Positions 26,024-34,726 of a stretch of DNA of 64,000 bases are shown piece by piece. The stretch comes from Brevibacterium sp. UMB1308A (GTDB taxonomy: Bacteria; Actinomycetota; Actinomycetes; Actinomycetales; Brevibacteriaceae): positions 1 to 64,000 of the forward strand of contig NZ_JASPDO010000002.1 of assembly GCF_030230605.1 (NCBI RefSeq), in the 5' to 3' direction. Numbering within the stretch: position 1 is the first letter of the stretch; each line of letters starts with the position of its first letter. The position numbers and the translations under genes are program-made. Below the pieces are notes generated by a model. That model was not told where the DNA came from. It searched no databases and was given only the letters and a program-made list of their open reading frames with translations.

Positions 26024-27763
26024 ATGAGCATTGACTTAGAAATTGCGCATAAGGCCACTATCCGACCTATCTCTACCATTGCAGCCAAGTTGGGCCTCAA
26101 CGTTGAGGACATTGTTCCTTTTGGACACGACAAGGCAAAAGTTCCGGCAACCACAGTCACGCGCGACCGTGAAGCCGCTGACTCTTCAACACCGTCGACG
26201 ACCCCGGCCAAGCTGGTTCTGGTCACAGCGATGAGCCCCACACCGGCTGGCGAAGGTAAAACCACTACCTCGATTGGACTCGCTGACGGCATCAACGAAG
26301 TTGCACGCGAAGAAAACTGGAACGTTCCAGAAGGCAAAACCCCGGCCGTCCTGGCACTGCGGGAACCGAGCCTGGGACCTGTTTTTGGGATGAAAGGTGG
26401 AGCTGCCGGCGGTGGCTACGCCCAGGTCTTGCCCATGGAAGACATCAACCTGCACTTTACGGGTGACTTCGCGGCAATCGCTTTGGCTAACAACCTGGCG
26501 TGCGCAGCGCTGGATAACCACATCCACCAGGGAAACACTTTGGGGATCGACCCTCGCCGGGTTGAGATTCGTCGCGTTGTCGACCTGAATGACCGTGCTC
26601 TTCGCGATATTGCGATCGGTTTGGGTGGCTACAACAACGGGATGGCTCGCGAAGACCACTTCGACATTGTTGTGGCAAGTGAGGTCATGGCCGTGTTCTG
26701 CTTGGCCACGTCGATTGCCGACTTGAAAGAACGCTTGGGCAATATTGTGGTTGCGCGCACGTTCGACAAGAAACCAGTGACGGTGGCTGACCTCGAAGTC
26801 GCTGGTTCGATGGCCGCGCTTTTGGCTAAAGGCCTTTCACCTAACCTGGTGCAGTCGATCGAAGGAACACCAGCGTTCATCCACGGTGGTCCGTTCGCAA
26901 ACATCGCCCACGGGTGCAACTCGGTTTTGGCTACCACGGCTGCGATGAACTACGGCCAGTATGCGATCACCGAAGCGGGATTCGGCGCTGATCTGGGTGC
27001 TGAAAAGTTCATCGACATCAAGTGCCGGGCTGCGGGAATCTTCCCTTCAGCTGCCGTGATCGTGGCTACCGTGCGTGCGTTGAAGTTCCACGGCGGGGTC
27101 GCTAAAGCTGACCTGGAGAAGGAAAACGTTGACGCAATGCGGGCTGGTTTGGTGAACTTGGACAAGCACATTGCGAACGTCCGTGATGTTTACGGTGTCA
27201 CCCCTGTTGTTGCGGTCAACACGTTCCCATCTGACACCGACGCTGAACACACAGCCCTGCTTGAGGCGCTCAAAGAGCGCGGTGTGGAAGCGTCACTTGC
27301 GCGTCACTGGGCAGAAGGTGGAAAGGGAGCAACCGACCTTGCACGCAAGGTGATCGCGGTTGCAGAAGCCGCGGACACCTCGGGCAAGGAACCCCAGTTC
27401 ACCTACCCACTCGACTCCACACTGGAAGAAAAAATCACGACGATTGCCCAGCGGGTTTACGGTGCCGACCGGGTAGAGCTTCCCAAGAAGGTGCGCAACA
27501 AGCTGGCGCTGTTTGCAGAAGACGGGTATGGCGACTTGCCGGTGTGCATTGCCAAGACCCAGTATTCGTTCTCGACTGACGCGACCGAGCTGGGCGCACC
27601 AACTGGGCACGTGCTCGAGGTGGCCGACGTGCGTCTGTCTGCCGGTGCGGGCTTCGTGGTTGTGGTCTGTGGCGACATCATGACCATGCCAGGGCTTCCA
27701 AAGAAGCCGGCAGCCAACACGATCGACGTTGACGACGACGGTAACATCAGCGGTTTGTTCTAA
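26024..27763 (+). CDS. fhs: Formate-tetrahydrofolate ligase
   Basis: Makes 10-formyl-THF from formate, THF and ATP. The 579-aa protein has the P-loop [15 protein letters not shown] (about residue 70), [19 protein letters not shown], and [20 protein letters not shown], all signatures of the family. Its length is near the usual 555-560 aa with a short insertion. I set the start at ATG 26024, where family homology begins; the longer upstream frame runs antisense to the DUF805 gene. A very strong terminator follows. Together with 5-formyl-THF cyclo-ligase at 8 kb it serves folate C1 metabolism. Confidence 0.95.
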   Translation: MSIDLEIAHKATIRPISTIAAKLGLNVEDIVPFGHDKAKVPATTVTRDREAADSSTPSTTPAKLVLVTAMSPTPAGEGKTTTSIGLADGINEVAREENWNVPEGKTPAVLALREPSLGPVFGMKGGAAGGGYAQVLPMEDINLHFTGDFAAIALANNLACAALDNHIHQGNTLGIDPRRVEIRRVVDLNDRALRDIAIGLGGYNNGMAREDHFDIVVASEVMAVFCLATSIADLKERLGNIVVARTFDKKPVTVADLEVAGSMAALLAKGLSPNLVQSIEGTPAFIHGGPFANIAHGCNSVLATTAAMNYGQYAITEAGFGADLGAEKFIDIKCRAAGIFPSAAVIVATVRALKFHGGVAKADLEKENVDAMRAGLVNLDKHIANVRDVYGVTPVVAVNTFPSDTDAEHTALLEALKERGVEASLARHWAEGGKGATDLARKVIAVAEAADTSGKEPQFTYPLDSTLEEKITTIAQRVYGADRVELPKKVRNKLALFAEDGYGDLPVCIAKTQYSFSTDATELGAPTGHVLEVADVRLSAGAGFVVVVCGDIMTMPGLPKKPAANTIDVDDDGNISGLF

Positions 27764-27804
27764 GCAGTTCTGGTGGTGCAGGAGCCACTTGCGTAGCTGA
27801 CCCA

Positions 27805-27847
27805 AAGCGAGGGGCTCCCTGGTTGATCACCAGGGAGCCCCTCGCTT
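27805..27847. terminator. Bidirectional hairpin terminator
   Basis: A perfect 19-bp inverted repeat (27805-27823 with 27829-27847), loop TGATC, lies between convergent fhs and metQ. Confidence 0.85.
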
Positions 27848-27909
27848 GTGCATTCAGATGGTCGTGTTTGGCCGGTCAGAACCGACTAGTACCTGAGCAC
27901 CTCAGTCCT

Positions 27910-28746
27910 TTAGAACGCTGGGAGAACAGCGCCGTCGGTCCAGGTGTCTTCGATGTACTTCTTGACTTCAGGTGAGTGCAGAAGTTCGTCGAGCTTCTTG
28001 ATCGATTCGTTGTCCTGGTCGCCGTCTCGCACGGCAAGGAAGTTGGCGTATGGGTTGTTTTCTGCCGATTCCACCAGGATCGAGTCCTTGGTGGGGGACA
28101 GGCCAGCTTCGAGTGCGTTGTTTCCGTTGATGATCGACGCGTCGGTGTCGTCCAGGGTGCGTGCCAGCTGTGCTGCGTCGGCTTCCTGGAACTTCAGGTT
28201 CTTGGGGTTGTCCTTGATGTCGTGGATGGTCGCAGTGGTTGCGTCCTTGCCATCAGCCAGGGTGATGACACCTTCCTTGGCCAGCATGTCCAGCGCGCGA
28301 CCCTGGTTGGCTGGGTCGTTGTTGATACCAATGGTTCCGCCGTCAGGAAGTTCGTCAACCGACTTCACCTTCTTGGAGAAAAGCGCGATCGGTTCAATGT
28401 GAACACCTTCGAAAGCGTGGAGTTTGTAACCCTGTCCTTCAACTTCAGAATCCAGGTATGGCTTGTGTTGGAAGTAGTTGGCATCCAGGTCACCGTCAAC
28501 AAGTGCGCGGTTCGGCAGCGTGTAGTCGGTGTATTCCTTGATTTCGATGTCGAGGCCGGCGTCCTTTGCCAGGTTTTCGTCGACGTATTTCAGGATGTCA
28601 CCGTGTGGGACCGGTGAGACGCCCACTGTAAGCGTGGTGATGTCGCCGTTTTTCTTGCCGACTTCCTTCGCGTCCCCACCTGCGAGACCGCAACCGGTGA
28701 GCAGAAGGCTGGCAGCTGCTACGGCTGCTGCAATGCGGAGTTTCAT
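27910..28746 (-). CDS. metQ: Methionine ABC transporter substrate-binding lipoprotein
   Basis: A 278-aa NlpA-family lipoprotein. The lipobox LLLTGC puts the acylated cysteine at C19. VGVSPVPHGDILKYV, YTDYTLPNRALVDGDLDANY, FQHKPYLD and GINNDPANQGRALDML are typical MetQ motifs. It captures methionine outside the membrane for MetNI. It is the last gene of metNIQ, separated from metI by a 115-bp gap that carries a hairpin. Confidence 0.94.
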   Translation of the reverse strand: MKLRIAAAVAAASLLLTGCGLAGGDAKEVGKKNGDITTLTVGVSPVPHGDILKYVDENLAKDAGLDIEIKEYTDYTLPNRALVDGDLDANYFQHKPYLDSEVEGQGYKLHAFEGVHIEPIALFSKKVKSVDELPDGGTIGINNDPANQGRALDMLAKEGVITLADGKDATTATIHDIKDNPKNLKFQEADAAQLARTLDDTDASIINGNNALEAGLSPTKDSILVESAENNPYANFLAVRDGDQDNESIKKLDELLHSPEVKKYIEDTWTDGAVLPAF

Positions 28747-28795
28747 ACGTGTTTCCTTTTCTCTTTGAGTGAAATTGGTAAGTACGGGCCAGGTT

Positions 28796-28826
28796 GCCCG
28801 CCGAGGTGTCAGTCACCTCGGCAGGC
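28796..28826. terminator. Intercistronic hairpin from an inverted CCGAGGTG pair
   Basis: CCGAGGTG (28801-28808) and CACCTCGG (28814-28821) are separated by 5 nt; the stem extends outward with one mismatch. It lies between metI and metQ with no T-run on the minus strand, so it is more likely a partial terminator or RNA-stability element than a full stop. Confidence 0.6.
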
Positions 28827-28861
28827 GCCTTCGCCCAAGTGCCGCTAAAGTTCTGGAGTGC

Positions 28862-29524
28862 TTATCTGTGGTCCACGGCGTGTGCGATCCGGTCGCCTAC
28901 GAACTGCAGTACGCCCACGAGTGCCACGAGCACGATGATGCACACCAGCATCGTGTCTCCTTGGTAGCGCTGGTAGCCGTAGGAAATGGCGAGGGCGCCA
29001 ACACCTCCGCCGCCGGCCGCACCAGCCATGGCGGTGTAACCAACCAGGGTCACTGTTGTCACGGTGGCTGCCGAAACCAGGCCGGGCAGCGCCTCGGGAA
29101 TCATGACCTGGCGGATGATCTGTCCGCGGCTGGCCCCCATCATGGTGACGGCTTCGATTTTTCCGGTGGAGACTTCGCGCAAGGCTGATTCAACTAACCG
29201 GGCGTAGAACGGGATCGCTCCTACGGTCAGAGGTACGACCGTTGCGTACCATCCCAGCGCGGTGCCCACCATGAAGCGGGTGAACGGGATGAGCGCGATC
29301 ATCAAGATGATGAACGGGATCGAACGCCCGATGTCCACGATCGTCGACAGGATTCGGTACAGAACCGGGTTGGGGGACAAGGAGTTCTTGGCGGTTCGCC
29401 ACAGCAGGATCCCCAACGGAAGTCCCAAAACAACGGAGAACAAGGCCGAAAGCAGCGTCATGAACAGGGTCTCGCAGAATGCGGGCCACAGTTCATTCGC
29501 GATGACGGGGTTATTCAGCCACAT
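28862..29524 (-). CDS. metI: Methionine ABC transporter permease
   Basis: A 220-aa permease with five or so membrane helices. ETLFMTLLSALFSVVLGLPL starts the fold and EAVTMMGASRGQIIRQVMIP is the EAA loop that docks on the ATPase. I chose ATG 29524, which overlaps the metN stop by 14 bp, the normal arrangement for metNI. Confidence 0.94.
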   Translation of the reverse strand: MWLNNPVIANELWPAFCETLFMTLLSALFSVVLGLPLGILLWRTAKNSLSPNPVLYRILSTIVDIGRSIPFIILMIALIPFTRFMVGTALGWYATVVPLTVGAIPFYARLVESALREVSTGKIEAVTMMGASRGQIIRQVMIPEALPGLVSAATVTTVTLVGYTAMAGAAGGGGVGALAISYGYQRYQGDTMLVCIIVLVALVGVLQFVGDRIAHAVDHR

Positions 29525-30551
29525 CGTTGGCCTCCTTTCCGTTGTTGTGGGTGTTGTTCGCCGAGGTCGTTCCACCTACCGTGTACCCGGCCCGCTGGAG
29601 TGCTTGGGAAAGGCGGGGTAGGTCTTCGGGTCGTTGGGTGGAAACGCGCAGGCGGCCTACTTGCCGGTTAGCGATGACTTCGACGGTGCCGGCTTGGACG
29701 GCCGAGATCGGCACTCCAGCCTGTGATGCAGCTTCGAAGACACCTGAAACTGTGCCGGCGCCCGCCTCGGGACCCATGACCCAGGTGGCAGGCAGGGCAA
29801 CTTCCAGGGTCCCGGTGATGTCGGTTCCTTCTGGGAGCGGAATGAGGCTCTTGGCCAGCGGTGAGGCTGGTTCGCTCAGCACACTTTGCAGGGTTCCGGT
29901 GTGGGCGATCGTGCCGTCGACCAGGTGGGTGACCGCGTCGCAGATTTCGCGCACGACTGACATTTCGTGGGTGATGATGAGCACGGTAATGCCCAGACGG
30001 TCACGCAAGGAACGCAAAAGCTGCAGGATCTGGCTGGTGGTCTGTGAGTCCAGCGCCGAGGTGGGTTCGTCACACAGCAAAAGTGAGGGTTCCGTGGCAA
30101 GGGCGCGGGCGATACCCACACGCTGACGTTGACCTCCGGACAGCTGTGCGGGGTAGTTGTTGGCGCGGTCGCTTAGGCCCACCAGCTCGAGGAGCTCTTG
30201 TGCTCGTGCCTTGCGCTTAGCGGCTGGGACGCCTGCCACTTTGAGTGGGTGCTCCACGTTGCCTTGCGCAGTGAGGGAGTCCAGCAGATTCGCGTGCTGG
30301 AACACCATACCGATCGAACGGCGGGCACGCCTCAGACCCGAAGCAGATTGCCCGGTGATGGCGGTGTCGTCGATGGTGACGGTGCCGCTGGTGGGCGTTT
30401 CTAGCCCGGTGATGCATCGAATGAGCGTGGACTTTCCGGCACCCGAACGTCCCACAATTCCGTGGATTTGACCGTCTGGGATGGTGAGGTTGATTCCATC
30501 CAGTGCCGGAGCGCCAGCAAATTCTTTGCGAAGATCGCGCAGTTCGATCAC
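29511..30551 (-). CDS. metN: Methionine ABC transporter ATP-binding protein
   Basis: A 346-aa ATPase. Walker A GRSGAGKSTLIR, signature LSGGQRQRVGIARAL, Walker B LLLCDEPTSALD and the H-loop are all intact. A C-terminal NIL regulatory domain (about residues 260-330) is present, as in MetN that is inhibited by bound methionine. The start is GTG 30551, with CAAGGAG six bases upstream; the longer ATG start lacks a ribosome site. It heads the metNIQ operon. Confidence 0.94.
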   Translation of the reverse strand: MIELRDLRKEFAGAPALDGINLTIPDGQIHGIVGRSGAGKSTLIRCITGLETPTSGTVTIDDTAITGQSASGLRRARRSIGMVFQHANLLDSLTAQGNVEHPLKVAGVPAAKRKARAQELLELVGLSDRANNYPAQLSGGQRQRVGIARALATEPSLLLCDEPTSALDSQTTSQILQLLRSLRDRLGITVLIITHEMSVVREICDAVTHLVDGTIAHTGTLQSVLSEPASPLAKSLIPLPEGTDITGTLEVALPATWVMGPEAGAGTVSGVFEAASQAGVPISAVQAGTVEVIANRQVGRLRVSTQRPEDLPRLSQALQRAGYTVGGTTSANNTHNNGKEANDVAE

Positions 30552-30618
30552 GTGGTACTCCTTGTATGGTTTAGCGTCTCTCATATTGCGGAACGTTGAT
30601 GCTAAGTGGGGTCGGGTT

Positions 30619-30633
30619 TGTCATGAAATGACA
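30619..30633. promoter_or_regulatory. Palindrome upstream of metN
   Basis: TGTCAT-GAA-ATGACA, a perfect 6-bp inverted repeat with a 3-nt centre, lies in the 207-bp gap between divergent metN and the acyltransferase gene. It could be an operator for a methionine or sulfur regulator. No SAM-riboswitch core was found in this gap. The regulator is not identified. Confidence 0.4.
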
Positions 30634-30758
30634 TAGTGTGACCCGGGGCACGCCTGAATGTGACACGTATGACATTTGAGGGTGTTCGCGCCGATGAGTA
30701 GGAGACACGGTGGGGATAATCGTTCAGGCGCCTGGCGGGTAGTGTTGAATGGTTCATT

Positions 30759-32876
30759 ATGACGACTTCGAGGCCAAGCTCTGCGCAACGCTTTAGGCCA
30801 GAGATTCAGTTTTTGCGGGCCCTGGCCGTAGTCGCTGTCGTCGTTTATCACATCAACCCCGCCTGGTTGCCCGGTGGTTTTGTGGGTGTGGATGTGTTCT
30901 TTGTGATCTCTGGATTCCTCATTACGGCCGGTATCCTCAACCGAATCGAAACCACGGGGCAGTTTTCGCTCATGCAGTTTTGGGCGAACCGCGCTCGCCG
31001 GATCTTGCCAGCAGCCACGGTGACCATTGTGGTGGTGTCGATTCTGTCGTTGTGGTTTCTGCCTTTGACACGTCTGAAAGATGTGGCCACGCAGGGGGTT
31101 GCTTCAGCGCTTTACATTCAGAACTTCGCCCTTGCGCGCCAGTCGGTGGACTACATGGCTGCTGACGCGAAGCCCACTCCGTTCCAACACTTCTGGTCGT
31201 TGTCCTTAGAAGAACAGTTCTACGTGGTGTGGCCACTGCTGGTTGTGGCGGCCGGTTTGATCGCGGGACAGGTCCTACGGAAGTACCCAACGGGGTTCTA
31301 TCAACACCGCAGGCGGTTCAGAGGTATCACGGTGGTGTTCTTCTCCGTGTTTGTCGCTGTGAGTTTCGTTGCCAGCGTGGTCCACGTGGCAAGTGGTGAC
31401 CCCGCCGCGTACTTTGTGACGTGGACGCGCCTATGGGAGTTGGGTGCTGGCGGGCTTTTGGCGTGCGTGCTCATCGAATGGACCTCGCACCCGTGGTTGC
31501 GACTGGCCCTCCAGTGGGGTGGAATTGCCGCCATCGTCATCAGCACGGTCACGTACTCTTCGGCAACTCCGTTCCCCGGCGTCGCCGCGCTTCTCCCCAT
31601 CGCTGGGACGGTGGCGGTCATCGCAGCGGGGACGACCTCGGGCGTGGGTTCCCCAGACCGCTTCATGCGTTTAGCTCCCATTCAGCGGGTGGGGGACTGG
31701 TCGTACTCCTTGTACTTGTGGCACTTCCCGGTAGTGGTGTTCGCGGGAGCCCGCATCGCCGGTGGCATCACCGCGCTGGGCGGACTGCTGGTTTTTGCGG
31801 TGAGCCTGGTAGTTGCGTGTGCCAGTTATTACCTGGTGGAAAGGCCAATCTTGTCGTGGACGTGGCTCAAGGCTCGCAACGCGCACACGGTTGTGGGCGC
31901 GGTAGCCGTGGCGGCAGTTGGTGCCGTGGTCGCCGTGGTGCCCGGTTGGGTGAGCGCACACGAGTTGCGCCAGCAAAACCTGCGTGACGATGTGCTGGCT
32001 GCTCCTACGGTTGATCTGCCTACTAAGTTGGCGCCTGGGTTCGGGTCACTGCGCGAGTACGACTACGACGTATTCTTTGGCGAGGACACCACCATTGAGC
32101 CCGCTCCGATTAGCGCGCGAGAGAGCGAGCCCAAGTTTCCAGAGTGCTCCTTTGAGGTGCCCGTGCCGGTTTCTGAAAAGCGCACGCGGGATTGTGTGAT
32201 TGCGGGTTCGGACGGCGGACGGACGATTGCTGTCGTGGGGGATTCTCACGCGGCGCAGTGGGTGCCGGCTCTGCGTAAGGTCGTCGAGGGCACCGACTGG
32301 AAAGTCGTGGTGTACTTACGGCAGAAGTGCCCGTTCACGGTGGGTGAGTTCAACGCTGAGCAGGCGGGCGGCCTGAAGTGTCAGGATGCAAACCGTGATG
32401 TTTTGGAAAGGTTGAAAAAGGACCGGCCCGAGGTCGTTCTCACCTCTGGCCTGGTCCGAGGTGACGCTGTGGCTCAGGATGCTGAGAAGGTGCCGGGGAC
32501 AAAGGGGTTTGCGGACGTATTCCGGGAGTTGAGCAGTGAAGACATCAAGGTTTTGGCTTTTGTCGATTCGCCCAATCCGCCGGGGGACATGCCTGAGTGC
32601 GTGAGTGAACACATGGACGATCCATCTGCGTGTGACTTCAAACGAAGTGACGCAAAACTGGACCAGGGCACGAACGCGGCCATGCGCGAAGCGGCGCGTG
32701 AGGTGTCGGACGTGGAATTGGTGGATACAGCTGACGCGTTTTGCGTCGAAGACGTGTGCCCAGCCGTTGCTGGCTCGCGGTTGGTGTACCGCGACACTAA
32801 CCACGTGTCGCCGGCATACGCAGAAACCTTAGAGCCCTGGTTGGGGTCAATTATTGACGAAATAGTCCGACACTGA
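30759..32876 (+). CDS. Acyltransferase-3 / SGNH surface-glycan acyltransferase
   Basis: A 705-aa OafA-like protein. The N-terminal half is the AT3 domain: RPEIQFLRALAVVAVVVYH, GFVGVDVFFVISGFLI and LEEQFYVVWPLL, with about ten membrane helices. The extracytoplasmic C-terminal half is an SGNH hydrolase-like domain: GDSHAAQW carries the serine and DTNHVSPAYAETL the Asp-x-x-His. Such fusions O-acetylate cell-wall polysaccharide or peptidoglycan. An equivalent gene, broken by an insertion element, lies directly downstream. Confidence 0.9.
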   Translation: MTTSRPSSAQRFRPEIQFLRALAVVAVVVYHINPAWLPGGFVGVDVFFVISGFLITAGILNRIETTGQFSLMQFWANRARRILPAATVTIVVVSILSLWFLPLTRLKDVATQGVASALYIQNFALARQSVDYMAADAKPTPFQHFWSLSLEEQFYVVWPLLVVAAGLIAGQVLRKYPTGFYQHRRRFRGITVVFFSVFVAVSFVASVVHVASGDPAAYFVTWTRLWELGAGGLLACVLIEWTSHPWLRLALQWGGIAAIVISTVTYSSATPFPGVAALLPIAGTVAVIAAGTTSGVGSPDRFMRLAPIQRVGDWSYSLYLWHFPVVVFAGARIAGGITALGGLLVFAVSLVVACASYYLVERPILSWTWLKARNAHTVVGAVAVAAVGAVVAVVPGWVSAHELRQQNLRDDVLAAPTVDLPTKLAPGFGSLREYDYDVFFGEDTTIEPAPISARESEPKFPECSFEVPVPVSEKRTRDCVIAGSDGGRTIAVVGDSHAAQWVPALRKVVEGTDWKVVVYLRQKCPFTVGEFNAEQAGGLKCQDANRDVLERLKKDRPEVVLTSGLVRGDAVAQDAEKVPGTKGFADVFRELSSEDIKVLAFVDSPNPPGDMPECVSEHMDDPSACDFKRSDAKLDQGTNAAMREAAREVSDVELVDTADAFCVEDVCPAVAGSRLVYRDTNHVSPAYAETLEPWLGSIIDEIVRH

Positions 32877-32951
32877 GACTTTAAGCGCTGTGTAGCGGGT
32901 TATATTTCTTACACTAGGTGGGCTGGTTTCCGTCTCATGAGAGTTTAGTAG

Positions 32952-33399
32952 ATGCGAAAGTTTCGTCCTGAGATTCAGCTTCTGCGTGCGATAGCTGTTT
33001 TGGCTGTCGTTGTTTACCACATTCAGCCTTCGTGGTTGCCGGGTGGTTTTGTTGGTGTGGATGTGTTTTTTGTGATCTCTGGTTATCTGATCACGGCACA
33101 CATGCTGAAAGAGGTTGAATCTACGGGGCGTTTGTCGCTGAGCCAGTTTTGGGCCAACCGGGCTAGGCGTATTCTCCCGGCTGCGACTCTTGCGATTGTT
33201 GTTACATCGATCGTTTCGCTTTTCGTTCTTCCAAGCACTCAGTTGGTGGATGCCACAAAGCAAGGCATCGCCTCGGCCCTCTACATACAAAACTTCCTAC
33301 TGGCGGACCAATCGGTCGACTACCTGGGGCAGGATGCGGCACCTTCGCCGTTCCAACACTTCTGGTCGCTTTCGGTTGAAGAACAGTTCTACGTTGTTT
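32952..33399 (+). pseudogene. 5' part of acyltransferase-3/SGNH gene interrupted by IS
   Basis: This segment encodes 149 residues highly similar to the start of the upstream paralogue (RPEIQLLRAIAVLAVVVYH, GFVGVDVFFVISGYLI) up to SVEEQFYVV. Reading then runs into the insertion element. Joining 33399 to 34727 restores the frame exactly (EEQFYVV-WPLLVVLALW) and gives a 696-aa protein, about the paralogue's length. The break therefore comes from the insertion alone, with no other damage seen. Confidence 0.92.
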
Positions 33400-33459
33400 T
33401 GAGGTTACCCTCGTTGAGTGGACACCCTATTAGTGCGGATCTTGTGTCCGTAGGAAAGG

Positions 33460-33777
33460 ATGTTCATTGTGAGTCAACAGCGCAAGAAGTACACTCCGGA
33501 GTATCGGCGTGAAGCCGCGAACCTGGTAATAGAGTCGGAGCGTCCGATTGCTCATGTGGCTAAGGAGATCGGTGTTTCCGCCGGGCTTTTAGGCCGGTGG
33601 GTCAAACTCGAGCGTGAGCGCCGAGGAGCATCAGATGGGATGAGTGAGGCTGATCTTCGTGCTGAGAATGCTCGTCTGCGCCGGGAGCTGGCTGAAGCCA
33701 AGATGGATAACGAGTTTTTGTCAAAAGCGACAGCCTTCTTCGCTGCGAAGCAACGCGAGCAGAAAAGTTCGAACTAA
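33460..33777 (+). CDS. IS3-family transposase OrfA
   Basis: A 105-aa DNA-binding subunit. The helix-turn-helix region KKYTPEYRREAANLVIESER is followed by VAKEIGVSAGLLGRWV, and a leucine-zipper-like helix LRAENARLRRELAEAKMDNE follows, as in IS3 OrfA. GTG 33469 is an alternative start. The frame is +1 relative to orfB, and AGAAAAG near 33761 could allow the -1 frameshift that makes the OrfAB fusion in this family. Confidence 0.92.
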   Translation: MFIVSQQRKKYTPEYRREAANLVIESERPIAHVAKEIGVSAGLLGRWVKLERERRGASDGMSEADLRAENARLRRELAEAKMDNEFLSKATAFFAAKQREQKSSN

Positions 33778-34676
33778 TGCAGCAGGAGAAGGCGAACTAC
33801 AGCATCAAGCGCATGGCACGGCTTTTAAAAGTGTCTCGGTCTGGATACTACAAATGGGCTCATACGCAGCAGAAGCGACTCTCCGGCGAAGATGATCGTG
33901 CAGCATTTTACGATGATGTCGACCGCAAGATTCATCGGATTTGGAAAGACTCCGGTGAGGTTTATGGTGCTCCGCGGATCACTGCAGAACTTGCCGAGCG
34001 CTACCACATTGCGCTTAACCGTAAGACTGTGGCTAAACGGATGCGCATGATGGGCATTGAAGGGATTTCACCGCGGGCCTTTGTCCCGGTGACAACGATT
34101 CAAGCTAAGCGTAAGTCCACGCTTCCTGACCTGGTCAAGCGCATGTTTGATACTGGTGAGCTCAACCGGGTTTGGATGTCAGATATTACCTACCTGCGCA
34201 CTGCTGAAGGCTGGTTGTACTTGTGCGCGGTTCGCGATGGCCATTCCCGCCGGGTGCTGGGCTGGGCTATGGATAGCGTTCAAGATACTTCCCTGGTCGA
34301 ACGGGCCTTGCGGATGGCGCATACACTTCGTGGTGACGTTCCTGATGGGCTGGTGTTTCACGCTGACCGCGGAACCCAATTCACCAGCGAGAAACTCTGG
34401 GAGGTTTGCCGCAACCTGGGCATTGCTCAGTCCGTGGGGCGTACCGGGGTGTGCTTCGATAATGCGATGGCCGAGTCGTTCTGGTCGACGCTTAAAACCG
34501 AGTTCTACGACCGTAAGCGCTGGACGACCCGTGATGCCGCACGCAAGGCCGTTGCCTACTGGATTGAAGTCGTCTACAACCGTCGACGCCGACATTCCGC
34601 ACTCGGGATGGCCACCCCTGTCGACTTCGAGAACCGAATTGGTCTAACCATTAGCAGAAAAGAAATAGCTGCCTAA
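33777..34676 (+). CDS. IS3-family transposase OrfB (integrase)
   Basis: A 299-aa DDE integrase. The catalytic residues are in MSDITYLRTAEGWLYLCAV (first Asp), FHADRGTQFTSEKL (second Asp) and NAMAESFWSTLKTEF (Glu). The N-terminal part, IKRMARLLKVSRSGYYKW, is the usual HTH_21 region. Its ATG shares the A of orfA's TAA, allowing reinitiation, and the frame also suits a -1 frameshift. It is full length. Confidence 0.95.
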   Translation: MQQEKANYSIKRMARLLKVSRSGYYKWAHTQQKRLSGEDDRAAFYDDVDRKIHRIWKDSGEVYGAPRITAELAERYHIALNRKTVAKRMRMMGIEGISPRAFVPVTTIQAKRKSTLPDLVKRMFDTGELNRVWMSDITYLRTAEGWLYLCAVRDGHSRRVLGWAMDSVQDTSLVERALRMAHTLRGDVPDGLVFHADRGTQFTSEKLWEVCRNLGIAQSVGRTGVCFDNAMAESFWSTLKTEFYDRKRWTTRDAARKAVAYWIEVVYNRRRRHSALGMATPVDFENRIGLTISRKEIAA

Positions 34677-34726
34677 CCACTAGGTAGCTCCACTACGTGT
34701 CCACGATTTGCGGGCAACCCCAGTTT

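Larger units (their letters stand above)
33400..34722 (+). mobile_element. IS3-family insertion sequence (1323 bp)
   Basis: A complete element. The left end TGAGGTTACCC...GTGGACAC (33400-33425) matches the right end (34697-34722, read on the minus strand TGGGGTTGCCC...GTGGACAC) at 18 of 26 positions. It is flanked by the 4-bp target duplication GTTT (33396-33399 and 34723-34726). It carries orfA and orfB with an intact DDE triad. It splits an acyltransferase gene at a point where excision would restore the frame. Everything needed for activity appears intact, suggesting recent insertion. Confidence 0.95.

Noticed and set aside
30552..30758. SAM riboswitch before metNIQ
   Set aside because: No conserved S-box core or four-way junction could be drawn; only a short palindrome is present.
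34708..34726. Independent start for the 3' acyltransferase fragment
   Set aside because: The ATG is inside the IS right end; a product would lack the first AT3 helices, so it is treated as a pseudogene part.
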